Shown here piece after piece: positions 52,655 to 63,782 of a stretch of DNA of 64,000 nucleotides. The DNA lies in contig JAGMVK010000003.1 of assembly GCA_020747065.1 (NCBI GenBank), forward strand, positions 744,001-808,000. The letters are read 5' to 3'. Source of the DNA: Cadophora sp. MPI-SDFR-AT-0126 (taxonomy: Eukaryota; Ascomycota; Leotiomycetes; Helotiales; Ploettnerulaceae). The notes beneath the pieces were generated by a model. The model made no database searches. It saw only the letters and a program-made list of their open reading frames with translations, and had not been told where the DNA came from. Numbering within the stretch: position 1 is the stretch's first letter; each line of letters begins with the position of its first letter. The position numbers and the translations under genes were made by a program.

Positions 52655-54782
52655 ATGAAGTACGTTCTTGTGTCTGGAGGTATGTGTTTATTCCTCTGTG
52701 GAAGAATTGGAGGGGTTGTGACTGACATCGGTGTCTGCAGGTGTTATCTCGGGGATTGGGAAGGGCGTTATTGGTATGTGCATTTGAACTTTGACAGAAC
52801 GCGAGAACATATGCGGAAGGATATTGGGAGGATGCGAAGGAAATGTGAAGGAGATGGACAAGGGCTGATTGGCATTCGCAGCTTCTTCCACGGGTCTGTT
52901 GCTGAAGACAATTGGGCTTAAGATAAGTTTTTCTTTTCTGCCTGGGCTTTTGGATTGAGGGTCAGGCTGACGAAACTACGTCTCTTCGATCAAGATTGAT
53001 CCATATATGAATGTCGATGCTGGGACTATGGCGCCTACTGAGTGAGTGTTCTATCTCCTGCTTTGACTTGGGATTCGGCTTGGGTTTGGGCTTTCCCGTC
53101 TCGAGTCCACGGCTAACCGCGTCAGACACGGCGAAGTCTTTGTACTCGACGACGGTGGAGAAGTCGACCTCGACCTCGGAAACTACGAACGATACCTCAA
53201 CATCACTCTTACTCGTGAGAACAACATCACCACTGGCAAGATCTACCAGCATGTCATTGAGCGCGAGCGTCGCGGTGACTATCTTGGAAAGACTGTCCAA
53301 GTCGTGCCTCATTTGACCGACGCGATTCAGGACTGGATCGAGCGTGTCGCACGAATCCCTGTCGATGATACGAATGAGGCTCCAGATGTGTGTATCATTG
53401 AATTGGGAGGTACAGTTGGGGATATTGAGAGTGCGCCATTCATTGAGGCTATGAGACAATTGAAGAGGAGGGCGGGAAAGAACAATTTCTTGCAGGTCCA
53501 TGTCTCGCTTATTCCTGTTATTCAGGGAGAGCAGAAGACCAAGCCCACTCAACAAGCTATCCGCGATGTTGGACGGGCTGGTCTGGTCCCGGATTTGGTG
53601 AGTTATTTACATTTGAGACCGAGGGGGAAGTGCTGATTGTCTTAGATTGCTTGCAGATGTGACATTCCGCTGGAGAAGGGAACGATTGATAAGATCGCCA
53701 TGTTCTGCCAAGTCGAACCCGAGCAAGTTGTTGCTGTTCACAATGTCTCTTCCACATACCACGTACCCCTCCTCCTCGAGAAGCAAGGTCTGGTCAAGAC
53801 TATCCGAAACATCCTCATGTTGGACGATATCCCTAAGGCAAAGAGCTTGGTAGACAGAGGACAACGAACATGGACTGAATGGAAGAACCTCACTTCCCAA
53901 CAAGACCGTCTGTTCGACACTGTCTCGATTGTCCTGGTCGGCAAATACACGAACCTCCACGACAGCTACCTGTCAGTGATCAAGTCTCTCGAACACAGCG
54001 CCATGCGCTGCGGCAAGAAACTCAACCTCGTCTGGGTTGATGCCTCGAATCTCGAAGAACAAGCCCGTACGGACGATCCTGCGGCCTTCCACAAAGCCTG
54101 GCATGAAGTTTGCACTGCGAATGGTATCTTGGTCCCAGGAGGTTTCGGCCAGCGCGGTACAGAGGGCATGATCGCCGCTGCCAAGTGGGCACGTACAAAT
54201 CAGACCCCATACCTAGGTATCTGCCTGGGCATGCAAATTGCTGTTATCGAATTTGCCCGCAATGTTTGTGGCATCACTGGCGCCAGCTCTGTTGAACTGA
54301 ATGAGCAATGTACCGACCCACTCGTCATTTTCATGCCCGAAATTGACAAGACCAATCTTGGCGGAACGATGCGTCTCGGTCTCCGCCCAACACTCTTCCA
54401 ACCTGGTAGCGAATGGTCTCGTCTTCGCCAGCTGTATGGCGAGAAAGTCGAGATCCACGAGCGTCATCGCCACAGATACGAAGTCAACCCTGATTATATT
54501 GACAAGCTCGCCGAAGCTGGCCTCAATTTCATCGGCAAGGATGACAAAGGTGTACGCATGGAGATCATCGAACTGAAGGATCACCCCTGGTACGTGGGTG
54601 TGCAATTTCACCCAGAGTATCTAAGCAGAGTCCTTGATCCAAGTAAACCATACCTGGGATTCGTGGCTGCGGCGGCTGGGTGTCTGGAGAAAGTCACGGA
54701 GGATCTGGGGAAGAGCGCTACGCTCGTGAACGGAAGTTCGGAGGCGAGCTTGGTAAATGGTCTGAACGGCGTCCGGATCTAG
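52655..54782 (+). CDS. URA7: CTP synthase
   Basis: Converts UTP to CTP with glutamine and ATP; a cytosolic enzyme of nucleotide and phospholipid supply, often filament-forming. Six exons (52655-52679, 52741-52773, 52882-52922, 52980-53041, 53126-53597, 53646-54782) give 589 residues. The synthase domain has '[18 protein letters not shown]', '[12 protein letters not shown]', '[16 protein letters not shown]', '[20 protein letters not shown]' and '[15 protein letters not shown]'. The glutaminase domain has the nucleophile Cys in 'YLGICLGMQ' and His-Glu in 'VQFHPEYLS'. The first three exons are only 25, 33 and 41 nt. Exons 3 and 4 join exactly only if intron 3 (52923-52979) is AT-AC. A housekeeping gene with no operon-like neighbours. 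Confidence 0.96.
52923..52979 (+). other. AT-AC intron (predicted U2-type) in CTP synthase
   Basis: 57 nt starting ATAAGT and ending AC. The near-consensus donor tail, a fungal-type branch site GCTGAC 12-17 nt before the end, and the lack of a U12 ATATCC donor point to the major spliceosome. Joining here restores 'TIGLK' plus '[11 protein letters not shown]' exactly; no GT-AG pair keeps both frame and conserved residues, because a TGA lies in frame just upstream of the acceptor. Confidence 0.8.
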
Positions 54783-56108
54783 ATCGCAATCTGAATCCCA
54801 CGGGGGCCCTGAAGATTTCTGCGAGTGCTCTTGGGGTTTGGTCGTCTGTCTGTTGATTTCTGTCTACGCGTTGGTTTGGCTTGGTCCTCATAGACAATAC
54901 ATAGGTATAATGGCGTTCACGCAGGATTTTGGGTTCCGGTTCCGGTTTTGGACGTCTGGTATGCATTGGGTTGGTTGGTTGTGCCAGGTTGTGCTGGCTG
55001 GATGGGTAGATACCTCCTTCGTACATCGATCGTAAATACTGTATATGAAGAAATAAAAACATTATAAATCTGTCAATGGGAGAGCTACGCTCACTCGCTT
55101 TTTTTTGAATGTGTCTTAATCTTTGGAGAGGGAGGGCCAGGGAGGGGTTTGGTGGAGAATATTCACAGGTTCTTTCTTAACGAAGCACCCCACCCTGCCA
55201 AGAGAAGAATTGTGTCATCTCGACTCACAATGCAGCTTAAGAGACGATGAATTCTTCAAGGTATTCAATATCCTTTATTGCAGATCCCCCTCCTATCCTT
55301 GATGCAGTTTATCGGATGACATCGCAAGCGAGACTCAATTGTAGTTCGGCGACTACACAGGGGCGTTGCGCCTCCCATAAACGTGTAGAAAATATGATTT
55401 GTGGATCTGCAGAGTCTTGGATTTTGTGTGGAATTGGAAATTGCTATTGAGGTTCAATCTTCGACTTCAATTTATCGAGTTTGGCCATGCCGGAATATCT
55501 GGTTTTCTGGGTGTAATTCAGCGCTCTCTTATTCTGGAGATTCATACCAGCGAGAACAAGGGTGAAAATTTTAAATCGTAGAGACAACAGGTCCGTTGTG
55601 GCTTGCAGTACCGCCTGAATGGCGATGCTTATACCTTTCGTGATAGTGGGGTAACGAAGGAAACTACGGAGGTGCTGGAGGGTGTACAAGTACAGACCGT
55701 TTATCATCTGCCGAAGTTTGATCTGCGCTCGAGCTCGGTGCCGACCAAGCATAAGGCCACACCAACCCTTCGCGCGCGATATCTGTTGTGTACTACCTGG
55801 CGTAAGCTTGTACTCACTGTTGAACTCGGGATGTCAACAAAGCTTGACTTGCAAGCGAGGTTTCAGGGGGTTGTTGCAGGCTGCGCCTCGCTTCTGCAGC
55901 GGGCTTTCGGAATTGACGTGGTGTGGCTGACATAGGCTGCTGTTGAACTAGCTGAATGTCGATGATGACGGAGCTGAACTTCACATATTCTTATTTCAAC
56001 TCGAGCCACATCCGGATTTACCCCAAAGAAACACGATTCAACTCCTTACAACAGCCTTGCTCCTCTTGTTGTGTCTGAGAATCTGAAATTTAGCACCATC
56101 CCGCAAAT
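54783..56108. other. Intergenic region, no gene recognised
   Basis: About 1.3 kb. An AATAAA at 55051-55056 is a likely polyadenylation signal for CTP synthase. A frame at 55603-55935 has no motif. Confidence 0.5.
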
Positions 56109-59100
56109 ATGGACATCCAAACTAAGGCTGAATCACTCCTGGAAGAGTTCGACCAGCTCAACTACTCTGAGCGTGTGGCTCGAACGGTAAAGCTTGGAGC
56201 CGAAAGTCAGCGAAACGAGCATGCGAAAGAATTGCTAAGTTATTTGGCTTCCAGGTCGCCGTACGAACAGCTCTTGAGCTTGGAATCTTGCCATGGCAGT
56301 CGCGATCTCAGCTTTGCCAAGCAAACCGTCTCATCTTCACCATCAAAACACCTCAGGAAACGAGCCATCGATCTGATCGCATTATATGGTAACGACCAAG
56401 ACTTACTGTGGGCATTGGAGGCTGTACCAGCGTATCTCCAAGTTGCTGCCCTTCACCGCATTCGGCATGCACGTGGAAGTCGTAAGAGACTGGCTGTGAT
56501 AGAGAAATATCTGGAACTCTTAGAAGGCGAAGAAGAGAGCTCAAAACAATTCCAGGGTCTGTTTCCCCTTGGATCGCAGGCTTTGGTGGAAAGGGCCTTA
56601 CCCAAGTTCCTTGACCAATTCTCGAATCAGCAATGGCTCGATCTAGCCAAGTATCATCCCACGATTGCGCAGAGGCTTCTAGATGAGATGGTTGATCGTT
56701 CAGAAGAGGCCGACAACACGGTCATTACAAGGGTCAATTCTGTTCTCAACCAATGGATATCTCACGATTATACAGTCAACAAGGCAGTCGAAGTTTTCCG
56801 CCATGCGCTGAGCAAGATTAATATCGCGCAACTTCCACTTATTACACTGATGGCAAAATGTCCAGTCAAAGCTGTGGATATCATTCTGGGGTCCGACCAG
56901 AATCTTACCAAGGATACCATCGATGATCTACACTGGCGGGCTCTGCGAAACCTTCCCATGTCGTCCTTCCAACCGCTCTTTGAAAGGTATCCCAGCATCG
57001 TGCAAAAGTACGAGTTCACTCTTTTCAGGCCAAAGCAGCGCCTTCTGGCGTATCACAAGTACCGCCAGGGGTGGCGTGATGACGATGGAATACTGGATGC
57101 CGATATTGTCGAGAGATTGCCAACTGCGGAGCGCATTGCTGAGGCCCGCCGACATATGAAGCTTCGAACATTTGAGACAAAACCTTCGGAGAAGATTCCG
57201 TACATCGCCTTACTTCCATGGGATGAAGCAATCGAGCTACAGACCCCTTTCATCAGGTCAGGTGAAGCTCTGATTCGGTCCGCTGCCGTCATGATACAGA
57301 TCAAGGCCGCCAAGTATGATGAAACTCGCATGGAAGACGCCTTGAAGTTTGTCCTGGCTCGGAAGAATGAGCAAGATCCTATCAAGAGCCAGATGCTTTC
57401 AGCTCTGTGGGACATTCCTCCGGGCAGGTGGAAGCAAAACCATCTGGAAATTCTTGACGAGATCATCTCCAGTTTCTTGAAGTCCACGGACGTATCGGTA
57501 GCAACTCTTTACGAATTGATCACCCTCCTCTCTCGAATCCTCTCAGTGTACCCTCAGTGGGCTGCTACACACATAGGTAAAATTATGCGAGAGCGCGACC
57601 ACGTCACATTTCGTGTCACGCTCTCTGGCCCTACGCCTGTCAAACATATCATGGGCTTAATTCAGAAGGAGTTGTCACCATTCCTTGAGCAGCTGTTGCG
57701 GAAGAAAGACGTTCCTTGGCTTGTGAACCTGGAGTATCTATTCAACGAGTACACCAAGCACTGGCCAGAGTATCTTGAAGCATGCCAAAAAGCCCTCCAG
57801 CTGCCAGATATTGACGAATACATGTGCACTCGGCTGCTCGATATTCTTAAGAAGCACAGGCCGGGAGCTTGGACTGTGATCTTCCCTGCGTTGATTTACG
57901 AGAGCACCGCCATTGCTTCCGAGCCTGACGTCGCTTTCTTTGTTCACCACCGACAGCAGAACCTCCTCGGTGCTTACCTGAAATTTGAGGAAGAGGAGCC
58001 GAGAGAACGGAGGAATGCCCTCAAAACGTTTCGCAGCGGGTTCTGGCTGTGGACACCGAGGCAGCAAGAAGCACTGGCGCAGATACTTCTGCAAGACATT
58101 GGTAATGACACTGTGACCTCTGAAGATAAGGTCAAATGTGTGCAGCAAATGAGCCAGTTGGCTTTTGTGGATCCTCAGCCTCTGTTCCAACTCGCCAATG
58201 ATGAGGAGTCGGCCATACAGGAAGCGGCTTTGCGATCTCTCGGTCATCTCGATGGCGATCAGGGTCTCCCGGTTTTGATCGAAGCATTGTCCGATAAGAG
58301 AGCTCGGATCGCGATCTACTCACTGAAAAACCAACTGAAGACGATGTCCAAAGTCAAAGCTTTCGCCTTGCTATCTTCCGTGCCGCAGGTCAAAGTCACA
58401 GTTACGAAGGAGACCATCCGTCTCCTTGGTGAGCTTGGCACAGATAAAGCGTTCCAATATCTGTTGGAGAAGGAGCAGACAGATCTGCATGCTGATGTCA
58501 GAGTTGCTCTCTATAGGGCTTTGTGGACATACCTGAGCCGTGATGAGACTTGGGAGATTTTCAAACGAGCAGCCGAGAATTCAGATCCCAAAATCGCGAA
58601 GGCCGTGTGTTCTCTTCCAGAGGATGGACTCAACCAGCAGCAGAAGCAGCAACTCCTCCAAGTTCTCCTGCGCCTTCTCAATCACGAATCACCCGAAGTT
58701 CGAATCGCGGCTCTCAAGCGCTGCGATGAGAAGCCTGTTCAAGATCCTGACAACACCCTCGCTCCCCGTCTCTTTGAGCTCATCTCTTCAGAATTCGACG
58801 ACGAGTGTGAAAGTGCGGCCAGAGCCATCTTCGAGACCTACGCCAAGACGAATGTTGAGGATATTGGTGAGATATATCGCAAACTCCTTTCCGATCGGAA
58901 GACCTTGAAACGCGTGCATGACACGTACATGGATGTCGTTTCTCCTTTTCCAGGACGGAAGTACTTGCGACCAGTCACGCATCTTTTGCTTTCAATCTTC
59001 AAGACCGACAGACTTTCCGTAACCCGTCGCGTCAATCTCATGTTCAATGGTCTTCCATGGGAGGAGCTCCGACCTTATATCTTTGAGATCGTGCCGGATC

Positions 59101-59477
59101 TACATGCCGACGCACTGCATGTAGCTGAGATTTTCATTGAAAAGAATGAGACGGGGTGGAAGGAGCCTCAGGATGATTTGTTGAAAGTAGAGCTAGGCAT
59201 GGCGGGGAGTAAGGATGAGCGGGCGAGGAGATTGGCGTTGTCGTTCTTGATTGGTGGTGTTGATGAGACTACTGGATGGACAGATGAGGAGAGATACAGG
59301 TTGGAGGGGTATAGAAATGACCCTTCGGTGCTGGTTGCTGAGGCGGCTTGGGAGTTCACTATCCCAAAGAAGGTGGATGAGGAGAGTGACGGAGGCGAAG
59401 ATAACCATTTTGAAGAAAATAGCGTAGGCGAAGAAGAGGGTGACGGTAAAGATATCGTGATGGAAGAAGCAGACTAG
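56109..59477 (+). CDS. HEAT-repeat protein (1122 residues)
   Basis: A single uninterrupted exon, unusual for this region. The whole protein reads as amphipathic helical pairs; clear HEAT-like units include 'AIQEAALRSLGHLDGDQGLP', the following 'ALSDKRARIAIYSLK', and 'HESPEVRIAALKRCDEKPVQ'. No enzyme motif, membrane segment or signal peptide is visible. The C-terminal 35 residues are strongly acidic (Glu/Asp/Gly), as in scaffolds that bind basic partners. A scaffold or adaptor is the reasonable call; I do not recognise a named orthologue. The start is the first ATG, in a good context (AATATGGAC), with no upstream coding signal. Confidence 0.88.
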   Translation: MDIQTKAESLLEEFDQLNYSERVARTVKLGAESQRNEHAKELLSYLASRSPYEQLLSLESCHGSRDLSFAKQTVSSSPSKHLRKRAIDLIALYGNDQDLLWALEAVPAYLQVAALHRIRHARGSRKRLAVIEKYLELLEGEEESSKQFQGLFPLGSQALVERALPKFLDQFSNQQWLDLAKYHPTIAQRLLDEMVDRSEEADNTVITRVNSVLNQWISHDYTVNKAVEVFRHALSKINIAQLPLITLMAKCPVKAVDIILGSDQNLTKDTIDDLHWRALRNLPMSSFQPLFERYPSIVQKYEFTLFRPKQRLLAYHKYRQGWRDDDGILDADIVERLPTAERIAEARRHMKLRTFETKPSEKIPYIALLPWDEAIELQTPFIRSGEALIRSAAVMIQIKAAKYDETRMEDALKFVLARKNEQDPIKSQMLSALWDIPPGRWKQNHLEILDEIISSFLKSTDVSVATLYELITLLSRILSVYPQWAATHIGKIMRERDHVTFRVTLSGPTPVKHIMGLIQKELSPFLEQLLRKKDVPWLVNLEYLFNEYTKHWPEYLEACQKALQLPDIDEYMCTRLLDILKKHRPGAWTVIFPALIYESTAIASEPDVAFFVHHRQQNLLGAYLKFEEEEPRERRNALKTFRSGFWLWTPRQQEALAQILLQDIGNDTVTSEDKVKCVQQMSQLAFVDPQPLFQLANDEESAIQEAALRSLGHLDGDQGLPVLIEALSDKRARIAIYSLKNQLKTMSKVKAFALLSSVPQVKVTVTKETIRLLGELGTDKAFQYLLEKEQTDLHADVRVALYRALWTYLSRDETWEIFKRAAENSDPKIAKAVCSLPEDGLNQQQKQQLLQVLLRLLNHESPEVRIAALKRCDEKPVQDPDNTLAPRLFELISSEFDDECESAARAIFETYAKTNVEDIGEIYRKLLSDRKTLKRVHDTYMDVVSPFPGRKYLRPVTHLLLSIFKTDRLSVTRRVNLMFNGLPWEELRPYIFEIVPDLHADALHVAEIFIEKNETGWKEPQDDLLKVELGMAGSKDERARRLALSFLIGGVDETTGWTDEERYRLEGYRNDPSVLVAEAAWEFTIPKKVDEESDGGEDNHFEENSVGEEEGDGKDIVMEEAD

Positions 59478-60115
59478 TTCCCCAAAAGAATACAAGTGTA
59501 TATCTCAGAGCACAATATTGTACAACGAATGATCGATCGCAGATTGATCCTGTTGACTTTGAAAGTCTAGCTCCAGCAGAAGGTCAATAAGAAAGGACTT
59601 CTATGAAACGATGCACTTTTTGGCGCTGTACCATCCTAATTGCTGATGTTCCGATTCTAGAATCCTCGCATCCAACTTAAAGAAATTTCCACGCTTCATG
59701 CAGACTCACTTGACGAATTTACCCCACGGCTGGCTTCTGACCACAGAGCACCAGCCCCTGTAGCTTCAGGGACCTTCGCTTATTTTTGCAAGTGTGGGGT
59801 AATTCGACGACCCCCACATCGGACTAAAATGGAGTGAAGTAAATTATTAAACTGTTTAGTCCGTGTCTCCCATATGGACTTATGTTCTCTCTCATCATTA
59901 CCACTCTAGTTGTGTCTGCTTAAGTCGGTAACCTGTCTCAAAAAGCAAATGCAGAAGCACATTATGGGGACCTTGATTTCTTCAAACTTTTCTTGTTCTA
60001 ATTCCATAATTGTAACCGAAAAGAGGAGGGAATTTCTGCATGAATACGAGTACCACTATTGTGAATTTGTACTAGAACATAAGATACATGATATTTGCAA
60101 ATGACCCATCAAAAG
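59478..60115. other. Convergent intergenic region
   Basis: About 640 bp of 3' flanks between the HEAT gene and the minus-strand kinase gene. No gene or repeat is recognised. Confidence 0.5.
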
Positions 60116-62263
60116 TCACTTCGAAGTAACCCTCACGGTGCCCTTCCCATTCGCCAGTTTCTCAAACTCCCCCAACTTCATAATATCACCCATCAAAGTC
60201 CTCCCTATCATCCATATCTGTTTATCATGCGAAATGCCACATCCCATATCAGCCAGGAACTCTTTTGCATTGAGAACTAAAGTCTCGGGGGTGAGATTCT
60301 TGATTGTAAAGTGCTTGAAGACATGGGCATTGAAGAAGTTCTTAGTTTGAACTATGCATGTGACTTGTGTTTTGTTGTGGAGAACCGGGTGAGGCATTGC
60401 TGGAGTAGGATTTGGTGGGCTTTGTACCGGCGGGGTCTTGCTTGCTGACTTAGGCCCTGTACCAGATCTTGGGCTACGGTTAAGTGCAGGTTTCGGAGTT
60501 GCTGGGGCCACACTTGGTGTATCTGGTGATGGAGCTGAGGCATTTGACACTCGTGCTTGGGTGTTTCCTTCTTTCAGCCTATCTTTCTCAAGAGCCAATT
60601 TTTCATCGTTGAGTTTGTCGGCGGCGGCGACTTGTGCTGGCGTAGCTGGGGGTGAATTAGCAGCAGGATTGTGATGAACCTGCCCAGAATACCATCTTGT
60701 AGAGAGTATGGGATCTGAATATGGCGCAAAAGCTGTATTAGGAGGCCCTCCGCTGTTCATGCGTGTTAGATCAATTGCTCGTTGAGTTCTATTCAAAACT
60801 TCCAATGGAGATGGTCGTCGATATGGATATATAATCAGGCACTCATGTATGAGTGTTCGTAGCTCTACGCTATAAATAGACATCTTTGAATTGTATTCGC
60901 AGGCCTGATCGGTGCTGTTGCCGACTGTGCTTCCACCTATTCGTAAACGAGCCGACAAAATCGAATTGTAGCATCGTAGTCTGTCAATGCTATTCAAATC
61001 CCAGATTGGATAGTGACTTCTTGACATTAAGCAGTGCATGATTAGACCTACTTGCCATATATTTGTGGCACTTCCGTGACGCACGCCAACAACTGTGCAG
61101 AAGCCATGAGCCTGATAGAGATTTTAGTTTCGAATGACAACATGGAATTAATGTATTGAAGTTGGGGACAACTCACGTCAAACCAGGGTCTTGGACCGCA
61201 TTGGTGATCTGTCCTTGTAACCTGCTCCTGTAATCTCATCAGGAATCTGTACACCTTAACTGGTAATTTATCGTACCGGCGCAAAATATTCTGGGGTCCT
61301 GAAGTCCGAATATTCTCTCAAGTACCGTGGAGTTTGGATATCTAGCACCCTTCTTGCCATCCCGAAATCTCCGAACTTAATTATTGTTAGAAGGAATCAC
61401 ACAAGAGTGGACTAGGGCAATTCATACCTTGAATGGGGGCCTATTTCGGTGCTCTACATCGGCCGTTGGGGCAGCGACAAGACCTGATATGGTCAGCAGT
61501 GAACTCATCATGTGAGATGCTCAGAGGTCCCCACCATTCTCCAGCTTGAGGTCATAATGTACCATCTCTTGTCGCGGCCATCCAGGGACAGGAGCGTCTG
61601 CTACTTCGCTCCCGTGATGCATAACGAGGCAGGCCAAGCAATGGAAAATTGCCCATAGTTCCTCTTCATGTATAGTGGTATTGCTGTAGTATGTTAGTAC
61701 AATATGCCATGGAAGAGGATGGACTGACTTAGTCAAGTGTTCTCTAATCCAGTGCCATGCATCACCACCAGGGCAGTACTCTAAAAATATACGATGCACA
61801 AGTCCCATATCATATTGGTTCGTCCTCTGCCCAACTTCTTCGTATAAATGCCTGTACATCCTTACGATGTGTTGAGATTTCGCCTTTCCCAGCTCCAAGA
61901 GATTCGCAGCCTCCCATTCCAACCCGAATCCCCCGGAAGGATAAGCCATACGGATAGATTGCTTGACAGCGATGTCCTTCACAGACTTTGTATCTCGATC
62001 CGGACCTTGGTACGTCCAGTGACCGACAACACCATAGGTACCTCTTCCAAGCAGCTTCTTTGAAACCCAGCCTTTGCCAACTCTGTTCTTCCATTTCCAC
62101 TCCGTGGCCATCCATGCATTGATAGCGACCTTCCTTGGAGTTTTCTTTGCAACTTGATTGTCCACGACCCGGTTTTCAAAATCCCATACCCAACTATTTC
62201 CAAATTCGAGAAATTCGCTATTTGACGATCAAACTCCGCAGGAGCTGTATTAGGACCGGCCAT
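60116..62263 (-). CDS. Divergent Ser/Thr protein kinase with Pro/Ser-rich tail
   Basis: Exons after the first (ending 61535) are 61483-61428, 61375-61277, 61227-61177 and 61111-60116, all joined in phase. Kinase signs are the glycine loop 'LGRGTYGVVGHW', the VAIK-type 'DIAVKQS', the catalytic loop 'MVHYDLKLEN' (Tyr in place of the HRD Arg), the metal-binding 'FGDFGMARR' and 'TPEYFAP' in place of APE. The C-terminal 190 residues hold a disordered Ser/Pro/Ala linker and a conserved-looking end domain without recognised family. The ATG at 62263 lies in a different frame from the kinase. The kinase frame is open from 62228, and its first ATG is at 62111 (592 residues). So either translation starts at 62111 or a one-base shift exists near 62215-62230. 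Confidence 0.78.
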
Positions 62264-63782
62264 ACCGAATTATGGCAGTTGTAGGTTTGAAATATAAGAC
62301 TTGATCCGGAGCTGAAAATGAGGTTCGGTGGTAGGTTGTTTCCTGACTCATATGCTTAAATCGAGAGACGACGGAGAGTGTATCCTGGGCCACTTTCAAT
62401 TAGAGCTTACTGAGATGGACACATTTGGATGTGAAATGTTGCAATTACTCTCTGCCGTAAAAGAATGGACGTTGACGCTGTCCGAGCCACTGCGGGGTTA
62501 AGAGAAGATCGGCTTGCACCCTGTGCGGTAAGAGCGCAATTTCATGAAGTATTGAAGCCGCGAAGCGCAGTCTGCAGTATTGCAGTGCTCAAAATCAAGC
62601 TCTTTGTGCCATTGTAAGAAGTAGGATTGTCATCTGCCGCCGCTTTCGGATGGCCCTGAATCCTCCCTCAAAGACAAGAGGCAAATGGCACAAAGAGACG
62701 GAATGAACAATCGAAATCGCGCAATTCATGTCATAGTTGATATAGAGGCGTCTCCGCAGTGCCATGGATTGTAAAGGAGGCTCGGGAAGATCCAAAGAAT
62801 GACTGGGGGAAGAAAAGCCTAGCCTTAACGAGACATACCTTAGCCACTGCAGGCGCGGCGCTCTAGCCGACCGCCTCCCCATCAGTTCATACGCATTACT
62901 GACGAACCTTATTTCAACTTCACCCAGTGTAGACAAGGGCCTTGATCTCAGGTGTGAACGCCATGGCGGTCATGGTGTATAAGGAGCATCATAGCACGTT
63001 TCCTTGGGGCTGTAAATATCCAGAGGAGTCGCTTCACGACGTCTTCCTCGTCTGCCTGATCGCCCTCGCCCTCGAACCTCAATGGCTTCTCGCCTATATC
63101 ACTCCAGACATCGTCTCCTTCATACAAAAGGTCAATCCAGATGAGTCTGTCAGATGAGTTTGTTTATCATGATCCAGAACTCCGAACTCGTGAATCTCCT
63201 CCGTTGCGGTCACCGCCTTCCCAGGCCGCCTCGGCATGTCAAACTGGAATGACGACGAGACTCGAATGACGACGAGACTCGAATGACGACGAGACTCGAA
63301 TGACGACGAGACGACGACGGCAGCCACAGCCAAACACTCTCAACAAAAGAAGATATTAATAATGCACTCCGAATTGTCCAGTCACCGCCCCTGTCGATTG
63401 ACTACAGGTGCACGTGATCCAAGCTTACTCCTAACTCCGTGCGAGCTGACGAAATCTAGCACAGCCCTGGGTTGGTAGCTGCGTATGTTAGTCCTCGGAT
63501 GAATTGATATGGTAGCTAGATAGGTGAAGTGGCGTAATTTCAGGCCGAGTCGTTGCTTGGCTGTCAAAAGATGTCATGTTTGTTTGCCGATGCCGACTCT
63601 TCGCATTCTCTCCGCATTCGCCAGAAATGGATGCTTTGGGTATAATAAAAATCTATCTGCATCAGAATGAAAGATGTATCAATCAATCGACAGAAACATT
63701 ACACATACCAAACGCTGTTCCATTCAAGCTTCAATAGCCAGCCATCCCAAGACCAACAATTCGCGAGCGACTCAAGCAAGGC
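62264..63782. other. Intergenic region with tandem repeat
   Basis: About 1.5 kb between divergent genes. Frames at 62595-62936 (-) and 62942-63157 (+) lack motifs. The 17-bp tandem repeat at 63247-63312 is the only clear structure. Confidence 0.5.
63247..63312 (+). repeat. 17-bp tandem repeat, 3.9 copies
   Basis: The unit GAATGACGACGAGACTC occurs three times perfectly and once nearly complete, then dissolves into GACGAC. It is rich in CGA/GAC and non-coding as far as can be seen. Confidence 0.92.

Noticed and set aside
52923..52979. U12-type (minor spliceosome) intron
   Set aside because: The donor is ATAAGT, not ATATCC, and the branch site is the ordinary fungal CTGAC form.
63094..63333. 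Minus-strand frame over the 17-bp tandem repeat
   Set aside because: The frame exists because the repeat lacks stops; the product is a low-complexity Ser/Arg/Val repeat.
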